A DNA stretch of 6,243 nt from Gammaproteobacteria bacterium (GTDB lineage: Bacteria > Pseudomonadota > Gammaproteobacteria > Xanthomonadales > Rhodanobacteraceae). This document shows positions 6,091 through 6,243 of the stretch, piece after piece (positions within the stretch are counted from its first letter, which is position 1; each line of letters starts with the position of its first letter). The DNA is taken from contig VBNZ01000257.1 in assembly GCA_005877675.1 (NCBI GenBank), forward strand, positions 1-6,243. The letters run 5' to 3'. A program made the translations under genes and the position numbers. The notes under the pieces are model-generated. The model was not told where the DNA came from. It saw nothing but the letters and a program-made list of their open reading frames with translations, and searched no databases.

Positions 6091-6104
6091 TTGATCTAAA
6101 TCAG
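6091..6104 (+). promoter_or_regulatory. FNR/Anr/Dnr-type binding site upstream of the lipoprotein gene
   Basis: TTGATCTAAATCAG matches the FNR-family consensus TTGAT-N4-ATCAA at 9 of 10 specified bases. Its centre (6097.5) lies about 68 bp before the ATG at 6166. A class II promoter would start near 6139, with a weak -10 (TACGCT, 6127-6132) at the right distance. This suggests the downstream gene is switched on at low oxygen or by NO. CRP has a different consensus, so an oxygen/NO sensor is preferred. Confidence 0.6.
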
Positions 6105-6165
6105 AGCGTAGCCATCGGCACGCGCCTACGCTGCCCAAATTCGCTACAAGCCAAGAAGGGGTTTT

Positions 6166-6243
6166 ATGAAACCTGCGATGCGTTTGTTTTCGAGTCTGGC
6201 CGCTATGTCGTTCGCGTTTACGCTTGCCGGATGCGGAGGGGGC
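6166..6243 (+). CDS. Lipoprotein, N-terminal 26 residues only (runs off right edge)
   Basis: ATG 6166 follows AAGAAGGGG, with AAGG 6 nt before the start, a strong ribosome binding site. The product begins with a basic N-terminus (MKPAMR), a hydrophobic core (LFSSLAAMSFAFTLAG) and a lipobox LAGC with Cys23 as the lipidation site, followed by the flexible GGG typical of mature lipoproteins. It will be exported by Sec and anchored to a membrane. Too little of the mature protein is present to name its function. The FNR-type box upstream hints at a role in microaerobic or nitrogen-oxide metabolism. Confidence 0.85.
   Translation, partial: MKPAMRLFSSLAAMSFAFTLAGCGGG

Noticed and set aside
1..6243. 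Insertion sequence, attachment site or CRISPR as the cause of the broken genes
   Set aside because: I saw no transposase fragment, terminal inverted repeats, target-site duplications or regular spacer-repeat arrays at any lesion; the junctions are simple losses.

Overview
The window looks like a chromosomal segment of a moderately GC-rich proteobacterium, probably beta- or gammaproteobacterial (Burkholderiales- or Rhodanobacteraceae-like). This is inferred from remembered family resemblance of the ECF sigma/kinase pair, the di-haem cytochrome, NnrS and SirB2, not from a search. I saw no tRNA, rRNA, CRISPR array or intact mobile element.

Layout. (1) 1-905, minus strand: a kinase-linked ECF sigma factor followed by the N-terminus of a Hanks-type Ser/Thr kinase that runs off the left edge. 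(2) 906-1177: intergenic, nothing recognised. (3) 1178-3172, an electron-transport and NO-related neighbourhood: on the minus strand a di-haem c4-like lipoprotein cytochrome, preceded by the C-terminal part of an outer-membrane beta-barrel protein; on the plus strand the C-terminal half of an NnrS membrane protein and a SirB2-like membrane protein. The barrel gene and nnrS have both lost their 5' parts and meet at about position 2230. (4) 3352-5908, minus strand: TetR-family regulator, short-chain dehydrogenase (SDR), then a quinone-oxidoreductase-like medium-chain dehydrogenase (MDR). A TetR-type palindrome lies at the start of tetR and another just upstream of the SDR, so the group looks like an autoregulated oxidoreductase unit. 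(5) 5909-6243: a divergent intergenic region with a strong FNR/Anr-type box, then the start of a plus-strand lipoprotein gene cut by the right edge.

The main result is that several genes are broken in a similar way. The sirB2-like gene, the MDR gene and the tetR gene each read as a good family N-terminus in one frame, then jump to another frame with a conserved stretch missing (roughly 30, 30 and 57 nt by family comparison). The nnrS/barrel junction is a larger loss of the same kind. The sequence on either side of each lesion is otherwise free of stops and well conserved. The lesions are therefore either very recent deletions in a decaying region or sequencing/assembly deletions; raw reads would decide. 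The sigma factor, cytochrome and SDR genes look intact.
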